Below are positions 36,700-47,449 of a DNA stretch of 64,000 nucleotides, piece by piece. A model generated the notes under the pieces. That model did not search any database. It saw nothing but the letters and a program-made list of their open reading frames with translations, and was not told the DNA's origin. The DNA lies in contig NW_025855744.1 in the NCBI RefSeq assembly GCF_002878395.1, positions 619,813-683,812 of the forward strand. Reading direction: 5' to 3'. The position numbers were made by a program, and so were the translations under genes. The stretch's first letter is position 1. Each line of letters starts with the position of its first letter. This DNA comes from Capsicum annuum. Its lineage: Eukaryota > Streptophyta > Magnoliopsida > Solanales > Solanaceae.

Positions 36700-38997
36700 T
36701 GTAATGACCCAAGACTACCCCCTAGTTATCACACGATGCTTAGGACCACATGTGATCCCAAGCTAACCCTTGTACTGGTAAAAATCATGAGCAACTAAAT
36801 AAAATATATAAATCTGAAAGAAATAACAGAAAAATCAATCTTTTATGAATCTGATCAATACAAAGCTATATAAAAATAATTACAACTCTTCTTATACAAA
36901 AACAATTGGAATTAATACATTAGCTTCTACTGACTGTCTATGAAGCCTCTACTATACTGACTATAGGTAGCTGGGTCGCGACTCCAACTACCACTAATCA
37001 TTACACATGAGTAAGAAAATAAGTACATAAATAGCATCTAACTAAAGTCCCTAAAGTAGGAGGACTCATCATCTGTTGGCTGGAATCTGCAACTGTCTGA
37101 TCATGGTATATGGACTACAACTGAACTGTTACCTACATTATTAAGCAATGTAGTGCATATACATATATGTGGATTAGTACTTTTGGAATGTACTGAGCAT
37201 GTGGGGGTGAATGCATATGTAAAATAGTAACTCAATTGCTCATATATCTTGTAAAGAATGCATGCTAAGTGTAAATGACTCACATTGGCTTGAATAACTA
37301 AAAGCTAAAAATCATAAATAATGGATGATAAAGCATACTGTATAAAGATTGTAAGTCATTAACACTTAGTTCTAAAAGATATAGTTTTACTCTTTTTGCT
37401 AGTGGAATAAGTAGAACTGAAGTTAAGTCTATTTTCAAATTATGCAGGCTAAGTGTAAAAAGGACTCACCTTTATATCTATAAACTGAGAGCTGAAATTT
37501 CATGGATAATGTCTTTATGTTAAAGAATATCTTTATAAAATTGTAAGTCTCTGCACTTATTTTCTAAAAGCTTTTCTGTTATTCTTATTTTGGACTTAGG
37601 GACTCTGTGAGGTTCTTCCAACCGACATACACCATGTGAGCTATGATGATGTCAGACGTCATGTTCCCTTAAAGGTAAAACGTTACATTGGGAAGAGGTA
37701 TCATACTCTTTCCAAGGAGTATAACCTTATCTTAAGTGATCACTAACTTAGACCACTATGGACTCTTTAAATTTTAAACCTATGGTGGTACGTAGTTCTG
37801 GGGCGTGAGACCTTGGAATTACACCCAACTCGGTGCTAAATACTACTACCATACTTATCGCTCAAAACTTTAGGAAATCCACCTTAAAGTAGCACAAGGG
37901 TTTATAATGAAAACCAATTATGCTTCTCTTTCTTTAAATCTCAAACTATATGAACAATGTAAATTCCTTATCTTAGCTTAGGATCAAAAGATCAATTCTT
38001 TCTTGAATCTTGGTAAATAATCATCTAAGAGGCTTAAAATCACAGTCTTCTTGAAATATCAATACTAAATCTTAGGGCTTAAAACCCATGCCTTAAACTT
38101 ATGTAAATTCATAGTAAAACATCATGCTCAATAAACTTCTTGAAATACTTCAACAATATTCTACTTAAACTCAATTGGAAATCTATAATCAATGTCTCAA
38201 ATCAAACTCATGGTGTTCAAATAATAAAAGAGAATTCTTTAAATCCAGACAAATATGGACTTTCATGTTTCAATCACTTTATAAATCCAAAAACCAAAAT
38301 AAGATACTTTGGGTTTGAACCCTAATTGTAATTCATGTAAATCCATGTAAATTAACCTTTAAAAACTAGTTTTGGACAGAAAGATAAAAGGAGTATCCTT
38401 GTTCATAACCCCACAAACCTTAATTGATTAATTAGATGTAGAAGCTTGAACTTTGAATCCCTAATGATGTTCTTGAAGCTTCTTCTTAATGTTCTTAGAT
38501 CTGGAAACTTAAATTCTTGATTATCTTGAAAAAAGAATAGTGAAACTTTGGATTTCTTGGAGTAAAAGTTGGAGTTTTAGGGTTTATTGGAGAGAAATTT
38601 GATGAATAAAGAGTATATTTTTTCTTAGAATGACGTCTAATCTGCAGTTTGTATGACCTGGTACTATAGAGAAAAGACAAGACTGCCCCTCAAAATTAAA
38701 TATTTCACCAGAATCTCATTTTTGAGGCTTACCTCTGAGCGGTATTGGTTCCACCGCTATAGGCACCGCTAAGCGGTGTAATAGCGGTGACCTACTATTT
38801 TGGACAATCCCTTTTTTGAGGTTTACCATTGATCATTATTGGTTCCACCGCTATAGACATCATCGAGCGGTGTAATCGTGCCAGCTTACTGCCTCGTACA
38901 AAAAATGCTATAATTTTTCACTCGGGTATCGAATTTAGGAGAAATTGATATTGTTGGAAAGCTGACTCAATTATCTACCATTATGAGGGTCTTAACA
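36700..38997 (-). repeat. 5' LTR of element F, shortened
   Basis: Starts TGTAATGACCC and matches 30674-32944. About 250 bp near the far end are missing. Ends in TTAACA. Keeps the duplicated ACCGCTGAGCGG units at about 38710-38893. Confidence 0.82.
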
Positions 38998-40397
38998 GTT
39001 TTGATTCTACTTCTCATCTACCTGTTCCCATGCTTCCTTTGGTTGAATATTTGAATCATCTCCCTTTGCTCTTGCTTCATTTGTCACAACAGCTGTGTTA
39101 TCTAATTTTTCCCATATATATTTTGATTCATCTTTTGTATTATCAGCCTTCTTTGCTTTATTCTTCTTACATAATTCAGTACTACGCCCTTAGTTTTGAC
39201 ATTTGCCGTAGATTGTTTGCTTCTAATCATAAGTAATCTACTAATAAATTATCTGGCCCTTCTCATTCCTAAAATAGATATTTCTTGGCAAGGTTTTCAT
39301 TATCTGAACCTCCACCAGCAGTTTTGCAAAACTCAATCCTATCTTTTATGCAGTTTTCTTGTCCAACATTAGTGGTTTTCCAACTAGGCTTCCAATCTTA
39401 CTCAGACTCTTTACACTCTAGTATTTGAAGTCTGAGCCTGGCATTTTGATCTATATTGGTACTGATTCTAGTTCTTCCTTTGAGAAATCCATTTATGGCT
39501 TCAAAGGCTTAATAATTAAAGGGTTGTTGTCAAAATTGTGTATCCCTCCCTGAAGGGCCTCATCTTTCCCTTATGCTATGTTGAATCTCATCAGTAATAT
39601 GCCATTCTTCATCATAGCTATTTTGCTTATACCATGATTCCCCCATTTCCTTTGAATGTACCCATTCAAAATATTGAATGGTGGGTGTGCACCAAGGACA
39701 TAGCATACTATTGCATTCTTCCAATATTTAATTTTAGTGCTAATATCATCATTATCGATTTCTACCATCAATCCCTCATTTTCTTTAATCGGGGGGGACA
39801 TATTCAAGCTTGAAACTAGTATTCATGACTTTGTTTATGTCAAATTGACCCTAAATCTATGTCCTAGGTTCCTCTACTTTCCTCCCTGAATCTTTTTTCG
39901 TTTGAGTCTTATCCAACATAAGTTCTACTTCATCAGCCCAGGAACATGGCATTGAAGTAATATTCAACCATTCTTGAACATTTTCCTTCATGCCTTGAGC
40001 TTTTGACTATTTCTTCACTACTTCTTACTTTGAACCAGGTCTAATAGGGTCAGATCCCCTTACCTCACAAGTTCTCGGATTGCTTTGGGGATTGAAGCTA
40101 TAATACACATCTTCTTCAGCTTCTTCCCACTGTCTAATGCCTTCTCTTTTCCTAGTGTTGAGCTACTAGGAGCTCTTTACAGCACTATCAGTCTTGCCAC
40201 TATTGTGTCATTGTCAATCTTCTTCCCTATTGGCTTTTCACTTCTCCCACCTTCACTCATTATTTTTGTGAGCCTCACTTATAATTTACCCCGAAAATCG
40301 TAGCCGAATTCAAAGCTTTTGCTCGCCTTCCCATGGAGAGTGTACATTATGCTAACGTACACTGAAGAGAGAAAGATTTACCATCTTAGAAAGCTTT
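38998..40397 (-). pseudogene. LINE ORF1 region (DUF4283-like), broken
   Basis: The minus-strand frame 39807-39571 reads DISTKIKYWKNAIVCYVLGAHPPFNILNGYIQRKWG and then MMKNGILLMRF. This is the pattern of the DUF4283 domain at the start of plant LINE ORF1: W-x3-x-VGYVLG, a W-x-G stretch, and a hydrophobic FxF end. The likely ORF1 start lies upstream near 40340-40300 in a frame with several stops. ORF1 would be an RNA-binding partner of ORF2. The 38998-39570 part is the ORF1 tail and ORF1-ORF2 linker, without a recognisable motif. Confidence 0.75.
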
Positions 40398-40977
40398 ACC
40401 AAGAAATAGTGGAAAATTATGTATCTATCTTACATTATTTTGCCATCTAAGAAATAAGGGTAAATGAAGAGTAGGTTATGTCATGGAAATCTTCCTAGAA
40501 ATAGGGATGCCCAATTGAGGTTTTGGGTGGATTTATTTGATACACTCGTTAGGTACTCGAAAGAGTCAAGTAGTGACATATTTGAGGCATTGTTGACAAA
40601 CAATCCTTAAGGACGCATAACCTAGCCTACCTTGTCATCAACAATTAGAACTTATACCAAATAATTATGATCCTATGTAAAACTTGCCCTTAGGTAGACA
40701 TAATCCCAAGATCTCTCCAAAATCAAATTCTAAAGAAAAAAGTATTATCGTACTGTGTTGCTTGGGTTGATATTGATAAGATTCTATTCCAAACCACCCC
40801 CTAACTTTACATTATATGTTTTACATTATGTACTCTCTGAGTATGTTTTTAGTAATTTTGACACCTATAGGACTCGAAATCTAAATCTCACTCGTCGTGG
40901 ATTCAACCTCAACAAAAGTCAAGCTATTGACAACGATTGTCCTCTACCACTTTAGATGGTATAGGTTAGCATTATCA
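40398..40977 (+). repeat. 3' LTR of element C, right piece
   Basis: Resumes the LTR sequence equivalent to 12782 and follows it to the end ...GCATTATCA at 40977. The flanking RT of element B resumes at 40978. Confidence 0.88.
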
Positions 40978-41815
40978 ACCGTCTCACGTTTCTATGGATC
41001 CACCTTCATCCCCTCCTAGAAAGAACATGCCCAAGGAAAGTCACAGCATCCAACCTAAAGTCATACTTAGAAAACTTAGCGTACAACCTTTGATCCTTAT
41101 GGGTCTGCAACACAATTTGAAGGTGATTGGTCATTATCCTCTTCACTCTTAGGATACTCCAAGATATTATCAATGAAGACAATAACAAATAATTCCAAAA
41201 ATTATCAGAAAAGCTTATACATAAGATCCATAAAAGCAGCTGGAGCATTAGTCAATCCAAATAACATAACCAAGAACTTATAGTGACTATACCGGGTTTG
41301 AAAAGCAGTCTTGGGAATATCACCCTCCCTAATTTTTAACTGATGATAGCCCAATGTAGATCAATATTAAAAAAACATCTAGCACTCTGAAGCTGGTCAA
41401 AAAGATCATCAATCCTAAAAAGAGGATACCTATTCTTCACCTCTACCTTATTCAACTATCCATAATCTATACACATTTAAAGAGACCCATCTTTCTTTCA
41501 CACGTAAAGCACCGATGCACCCTACAAAGAAATACTAGGATGGATTAAACCCTTATCAAGGAGATTCTTTAACTATCTTTTCAACTCTTTCAACTCAGTC
41601 AGAGCTATTCTATAAGGAGAAATAAAGATAGCATAGGTATCCAGTAAAAGATCTATCCTAAAGTCTATTTCCCTATTAGGAGGAATGCCAAGAAGATCCT
41701 CAAGAAACACTTCCAGAAATTTATTCACCACAACAATAGATTGAAAAGAGGAAACCTCAAAACTAGAATCTTTAACCCAAACCAGATGATAAAGACACCC
41801 CTTAAAAATCAAATG
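40978..41815 (-). pseudogene. Reverse transcriptase of element B (part 1), broken
   Basis: The minus frame 41812-41573 has the pre-RT segment (IFKGCLYHLVWV, LPPNREIDFRIDLL-like, YRIALTELKELK). Broken frames to 41250 hold the fingers ([15 protein letters not shown]) and palm. The catalytic YADD-type box near 41180 reads FIDNI, with the second Asp changed to Asn. 41248-41006 has the thumb start (YAKFSKYDFRLDAVTFLGHVLS). At 40978 the frame is interrupted by element C and continues at 11933. Role: cDNA synthesis; the changed Asp and the stops mean no activity. Confidence 0.88.
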
Positions 41816-42013
41816 TCAAGCTCTAAGATAACAAATAAACCTTCCTTTTGTTGATAAGGAGCTTTCCTGCCATTCAATTACTGATTCATTAGGAAATTAG
41901 AAATTAACCTTTTAGGTCCTACAGTCCAAAGAAGCATAGTATGAATAAAGCCAATCCATCCCCAAGATCACATCAAAATCTACCAAATCAAGCTCTACTA
42001 GATCAACCAATGT

Positions 42014-42450
42014 CTATCTGTGAAAGATAGATAACACATAACTCGTATAGATCTTTCTAACCACAATAGAGTTACTCACTGGAGTAGACAATGAAAAGGG
42101 ATCAGAAATACTTTTAGGACCAAAACCAAAATACACAACCATATATAAGGTTACATAGGAAAGGGTGGACCTCGAATCAAGTAGACAATAGACATTATAA
42201 GAAGAGATCTTTAACATACTAGTGAAAACATTAGGAGATGCCTCAGATTTGTAATAGGTTTCAAGAGTATAGAGACGATTTTGGCCAGTACCGATACCTG
42301 ATGTAGCACCCTTTGGTGCAAAAGTTGATGAGGCAGCAACTAGGACCTTGTTAGCTCCCATAGAAATCTTAGCTGAAGGGAAGTGTCTCTGCATATACCC
42401 CAAATGGCCACAGTTAAAGCACCAATTTGTCCTCTTATCACAATAACCCT
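42014..42450 (-). pseudogene. Zinc knuckle and protease of element B, damaged
   Basis: On the minus strand a zinc knuckle at about 42430-42385 reads CFNCGHLGYMQRHF, where the His and last Cys of CCHC are replaced by Tyr and Phe. The 129-codon frame 42403-42014 continues through a Ser/Gly linker to the aspartic protease (YCLLDSRSTLSYVT). The active site expected as D-[ST]-G reads DSR, so the Gly is lost. It is followed by FGFGPKSISDPFSLSTPV, typical for Tekay proteases of Solanaceae relatives. Confidence 0.85.
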
Positions 42451-43578
42451 AGTAAAGCTAATCTAAAAAATATACAAGGAGGGTATGATAGGGATGACTT
42501 AGCTCCACTAGCTTGAGACTGGGCACCTTGTGCTTTAGGACAACTACTAGCCTAAAACCAATGATCACCAGATGACTTAGGATAAGGAGAACTAGCCAAA
42601 ATATATGAACTAGAGTTTTCCCAAGTCTTCTTTTTGCTCCACTATCTACTATCTCTTCCACTATTCTAGAGACCTCCACCCTGTTATGAATATCTGAATT
42701 TCTTATTCTACCTTTCTCCTATCTCTTCCTACTTCTTTTTCTCATCTCAACTTGCTGTATATAATCCAAAAGCCTTGGGATATCCATATCATTATTCAAC
42801 ATCGTAGCCTTACACTCTAATACCAAGTCACGAGACAAACCCAAAGAAAACTTCCTCATTCTATCCCTCATACTAGACACTGACTTCGGAGCATAATAAG
42901 ACAATTGATTAAACTTTAGGGCATACTCCTTCATACTCATCCTACCTTTCCTCAAGTTCACAAACACTTTGGCTTTAGCCTCCCTTAACTCCTGAGGAAA
43001 GAAATAATTAAGAAAAGCACCAGAGAACTCCTTCTACATTGCCTGCTCACCATTATCTCCCTTTAACTGATCCTACTTCTCATACTACTGATATGCCACA
43101 AACTTTAGCTAATATGCAATAAACTCTACACCCTCTATATCAGTAGCATGCATCACCCTAAAGATCTTCACTATTTTATCAAGAAAGCATTGAGGATCCT
43201 CTATAATGTTAGATCTAGTAAAGGTTAGTGAATTTAGCCTTATAAATTGACCAACTCAAGTAACCTCGGATAAAATCATGATAGAACCAACAAGACCAGA
43301 CTGATGAGACTATAACCCCACCAATTGGGTAAGCGGATAAATGGACTAATGGAACTTTATATTAAAAATATCCCCTTGCGGTGACTAAGCATAAGTGTCA
43401 CCAACCGAAGAGGGACTAGTGGGGGATGGTAGAACCCTAGGTAAAGCAACATAATTGGGAGAAGGGACCCTAGATCAGGTCTGTACTCCATAAATAGGGA
43501 GAGTCCCTCCACATTTACCTCAGGTGGGGAAGAGGTTCTGGCAGAGTTTATACAAGAATCAAATCTTTAAGGAGGCAT
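42451..43578 (-). pseudogene. Gag of element B, broken
   Basis: ATG at 43578-43576 (MPP) is the expected start of Tekay gag. The frame is interrupted two codons later and many times after. The capsid block at 42967-42719 is clear: FVNLRKGRMSMKEYALKFNQLSYYAP, then RDRMRKFSLGLS and AMLNNDMDIPRLL-like, the retrotrans_gag pattern. 42679-42458 is a Ser/Gly/Pro linker before the zinc knuckle. Gag would assemble the particle. Confidence 0.83.
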
Positions 43579-43770
43579 GATCTAAAAGGAAATAAAACTA
43601 AGAGTTAGAGAAATTCCATGACCCTGACTCTTTAATTCAAAACAGAACACAAGAAAGGGAAACATTCCTAAATGCCTTGTAACCACCCCCTTATAAGTGT
43701 GGCGCGCTACAGACCATAAAAAAGACTCTACTTGTCACTACTTTATGGACACCCAAGGACCTAAATCTAA

Positions 43771-43782
43771 GCTCTGATACCA
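43771..43782 (-). promoter_or_regulatory. Initiator tRNA-Met PBS of element B
   Basis: Minus-strand TGGTATCAGAGC, a full match to the Tekay-type primer site, four bases from the 5' LTR. Confidence 0.9.
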
Positions 43783-43786
43783 AATG

Positions 43787-45917
43787 TGTCACCACCTAAC
43801 CTTAAGCCTAGTCATGATGGGTATCACATTCCTATCGAGGACTAGAACCACTCTTATATCCTATTCAACCGAGCAAAATCCAAATAATAACAAAGAGAAA
43901 GACAATTAGAGAATAAAGATAAAACATTTAATATAACTCAAGAATAATCTCTAAGATTTGACAACACCATCTATCCCACACATATCCATAAATGCCTCTA
44001 AACCAATTCGAATATCAAACTAGGTCAAAACATGCCCCCAACCATGATAGTGACAATGATAATATTAATGTGAACTCTTTAATTGTAAAATATGGAAAGA
44101 AACTAATGGAATGACTAAGCTTTTTGGAGGATGGAAGCACTCCACTTCATCGCGAACCAATCGACAAATTGGATCACCTAACACTGCATGAGGTAAAAGA
44201 ATACTTTAGGACCCTATATCATAAAACGATATAGCATTCGGGGACAGTTAATGGGATAAGCACTAGCATGTAACTTAGGGTGGGGATAAAATAATGAAAA
44301 TTCAAAATAAAGTCCAAACTTAGTGTACATGTTCACATATATGCATAAATACATATATATATATAAGATACTGGGATAGGGAATATGGTTTAGAATGAGA
44401 TTTAAAACTATTAACCAGGACTTTGTTGTATCAAACCGTCCTAAGGGCACCTACAGTCTATATAGGTTCGACTCCCCCACAAAAATTTCTCTAGTGCATG
44501 TTAGCTGCATGAATTGGAGAAATCCAAGGAAGGGCTAGGAAATCCTCAACCGCGGCTAACGCCAAGTATATATATAATGTGTTAACTATGCATAAGATTA
44601 TAAAGACCCCTACGCCGATAAACATGGTTTCCAGTATTGGTCCCCCCGATACCTCCACCTTCACGGCAAGCTACATAACCCCCTTTAAGCCTAAATTAAA
44701 ATATTTATGCATAACCCATCCATTTATCCAAGAACTATTTAATTAGGCATTCACCATTGGTATCATCATACCACTATGCTTGCAAGCTTATAGAATTATG
44801 CTGTTCCAATCATCCACCAACTTAGGGAAATCAACCACCCCTAAGCACCAATTTAAAAACCATATTATACCACTGAGGCCCTTTAAAACTATTTATATTC
44901 CATTAGCCTTTTTATGTAAGGAAATAGTTTCAAAAATGGTTAAATTATGCATATATCCATATTTCAAAGCCGATTCTAAGGTGGATTGATGTTATTACAA
45001 ATTGCAATACCAAAAAAACATTAACTTTGAGGGAATCCATGACCCCTATTCCGTTATTTATAAATTTGGTAAATCCATGACCCCCACTCCATTATCCATA
45101 CCCATGCACCCAGCGAGTTCCAAAATCCATTTCCAAAGCATAAATAAATGCATGTAAACCATGAGAATACTATTTTTACAATAACCATCCAAAACTCTCG
45201 ACCCAAATTCCAAACCAAGTATTAAAACCATATGAATACCAAACATTTTAACGTCAAGATAAAAATATAAGTTTAGGGGAAAAGACACATGCCTGAAAAC
45301 ACCAAGAATTTAGAGAAGAAACCACACTTTGGGCCCTAGATGACCAACTCTTAGAGACCTAGCTTTGTTCTTAACTTGGAATTTGAAAGAGAGAGAAGAG
45401 AGTGTTTTTATTTTGGTAAAAGATAAAACAAGACCATTTTGGTGTTTTATGGTCGTCGATTATAATTTAGGATAAAAGGTACTGACCAAAGTTCCTCTAA
45501 TTAAAATGCAAAAAAAATTATCGCCAGTGACTATGGGTCATAGATCACGAGTCATCACCAAGACTTTTAGCCTAGGAAGAAACTTAAGGCCCCTTTACTG
45601 GTTTGGTCATGAGTCCCATCTTTTGACTCATGACCTCACCCTACGACTCGTGGAGTCTAGTCATTACCAAGATAAAAACCTTGGCCCATCTAACTATCAA
45701 GGTCATGTGTCCTTCACCATGACTCATGATATTACCTTACGACTTACGTGATCAGAATTTTGGCCATGCCAAAAACTTAGGGAAACCTTACTGGTTAGAC
45801 CATGATTAGCTCTATACTACTCATGATGAGTCTTTATGATTTGTCACCTTAGTCATAACCAGAGAAGTAAGCACAATCACTGAGAAAAATTCAGAGTCTA
45901 AAACCTGAGGTGTTACA
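43787..45917 (-). repeat. 5' LTR of element B
   Basis: About 2.13 kb, TGTCACCACC... to ...GGTGTTACA in plus orientation. GACTCGTGAC-like words at about 45520-45850 as in the other LTR. Confidence 0.9.
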
Positions 45918-46835
45918 TCAATTATCTCCTTTTGGGTGTCAAGTGTATTAGCGAGGGTTGGTAGCCTCAAATTACTATTGTGATCTTCTTTTATTAATCT
46001 TAACCTCTCTTGTCAAGATGATCTAACATAGAGGCAAGTTCTTAACTTTTGCAATAGTTAAGAAAGCAAAGAAGCCATAGAACCTCACAATATATGCCTA
46101 AACACCGATTTAGAAAGACCTAATACTTTCTTTACTTTATTAGTTTGCCAAGTTTCCCACAACCCTAGTTAGGTAGTTTAACCTCTTATCTATTCCATGG
46201 AATTCATATAGGACAGAATAAGATTAATCTCACAATGATTTAAGAAGAAAACCTGGAATCTCAAATTAATAATCAACCAAATAATCAAGAACAAAGGATT
46301 CCAAGATCAAAAGTTGAATATTAGAATCAATATATATTTGTGAATGTAAAGAGTGCACAAGATAATACAAAAACATCAAAAGAATACTTATTGAATACAT
46401 CAAAAGCACAAAAATCCTGAGCAAGATGAATAAGGAAAACTGGGTTGGTGACCACTTATAGACCCACTTATGGGCTATAAGTGGTACTTATATCCCGTAA
46501 GTAGGTGTCATAAATGTCAGTCATCTTTAGAGCTGCAGAGCTTCTACTAAAAAGGCACTTATGTAGGTGTAATTGGTACTTACGCCATGTAATTGACCCT
46601 TCATAACTATCAGAAAAGAATTTCAAACTTTAGATTCTTAGATGTTTTTATTCTAACACCTACGGAGGGACATACAACCATCATAGGTACTATTTTTCAT
46701 CATCTTTTCTTCTCTTCATATCCAAAACTCTAGCTTTCTATAAAACAAACAAAAAACACATCATATCTAACAAAATGCACATAAGTTCTTGCATAGTTTT
46801 TGGTTTTAAGCATCAAAAGTGTCATGAAATCATAG
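45918..46835 (-). repeat. LTR of element A, 5'-end piece
   Basis: Continues the LTR broken at 7469 (TTTTGGGTGTCAAGTG matches TTTTGGGTCTCAAGT in the H LTR at 52133). It ends near 46835, where the H LTR has its CATCA end. Family words of the ACTTAYGGG / GTAAGT type lie at 46440-46690. Confidence 0.82.
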
Positions 46836-47200
46836 AATATTAGTGATGGCTTTGGTGTTAATTTGCATTGTGTTTTGATACAGTAGGGCCGAGTTATTAC
46901 TTATGCATTAAGGTAGATAAATTTGGTTGAGTGTAACTACCCCTCTTATGATTTAGATTTGGCAGTGGTAGTTTTTATGCTTAAAATTCGGAGGCATTAT
47001 TTGTATGGAATTCTTTGTAATATCTACATGGATCATTATAGTCTTTAATATCTTATGATTCAAAAAGATCTTAATTTGAGGTAGGTAGACAGAGTTGCAA
47101 AAGGATTATGATATCTCTATTATATACCATTCGAGAAAGGCAAATATAGTGGAAGATACCTTAAGCCAGAAAGTGGTGCATATGGTTGCTTTCCTTATAT
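46836..47200 (+). pseudogene. RNase H of element G, broken
   Basis: Translation begins inside the first RNase H motif (SDGFGVNLHCVLIQ, where DAS-x-GLG is expected) and continues with [37 protein letters not shown], with the Asp of TDH kept, then LNLR and a YHS-x-GKAN-like end. Several stops. It degrades RNA in the hybrid during replication. Confidence 0.8.
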
Positions 47201-47449
47201 TTTATTTTTTAAGAGGCCATTGGTATGAGATATCCAACCCTCAGCTAATTTGATAGTGTGAACTTATATTTTTTACTACAGGAGGCTTCTTACTAGTGTT
47301 GAGGCTAGATCTACCTTATTTGAGCAGATTCAAAAGGCACCAGTTTAAGGATAGAGGACTTTGTGTCATTCATGATTAGGTATTCAGGGGTGAATCTAAG
47401 AGGGCTACAATAGATTCTAAGGGTATTCTAAGACATGATGGCTACATTT

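Larger units (their letters stand above)
30674..38997 (-). mobile_element. Coding-free (LARD-like) LTR element F inside the LINE
   Basis: Two direct LTRs of about 2.3-2.5 kb (30674-33207 and 36700-38997) flank 3.5 kb without recognisable gag or pol. The iMet-type PBS next to the right LTR sets the orientation as minus. GTTTT at 30667-30671 and 38998-39002 is a possible target-site duplication, with two extra bases before the left LTR. LTR ends compared by eye differ at about one base in eight over the first 105 bases. Confidence 0.85.
27001..40397 (-). mobile_element. L1-type LINE (element E), split by element F
   Basis: Minus strand: ORF1 with a DUF4283-like segment, then endonuclease, reverse transcriptase and a zf-RVT-like end, finishing in a short A tail (T run at 27000-27007 on plus). 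Element F interrupts it between 30673 and 38998. Without F it is about 5 kb, near full length for a plant L1. No clear target-site duplication is visible. Confidence 0.88.
11934..40977 (+). mobile_element. Athila/Tat-like element C, gag-protease plus accessory ORF, host of D and E
   Basis: Plus strand: 5' LTR 11934-13358, PBS, gag-protease to 15602, two-hairpin motif, leader, accessory ORF (split by D at 17290-23671), second purine tract, 3' noncoding module, purine tract, and 3' LTR 26322-40977 (split by LINE E). No RT or integrase was found, so C is a non-autonomous form even without its insertions. Flanking 5-mers ATCGC (11929-11933) and ACCGT (40978-40982) differ by two transitions; the surrounding RT frame of B is continuous when one copy is counted. 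Confidence 0.9.
7470..45917 (-). mobile_element. Tekay-type chromovirus B, full structure, split by element C
   Basis: On the minus strand: 5' LTR 45917-43787, PBS, gag, protease, RT, then 29 kb of element C, then the rest of RT, RNase H, integrase, chromodomain, purine tract and 3' LTR 9609-7470. The flanking 5-mers TCAAC (7465-7469) and TCAAT (45918-45922) look like a target-site duplication with one transition, and the A LTR continues across the gap. Without C the element is about 9.4 kb, normal for Tekay. All frames are broken. Confidence 0.92.
5226..46835 (-). mobile_element. Athila-like element A, 5' part only, split by element B
   Basis: Read on the minus strand: LTR (46835 to 45918, then 7469 to 7045), PBS (7039-7022) and gag (6990 to 5226). 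The element stops inside the gag-protease region; pol and the other LTR are absent. Element B occupies 7470-45917 inside the LTR. The right end abuts the RNase H of element G, so A probably inserted there. Loss of A's 3' part together with neighbouring Tekay sequence is inferred. Confidence 0.85.
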
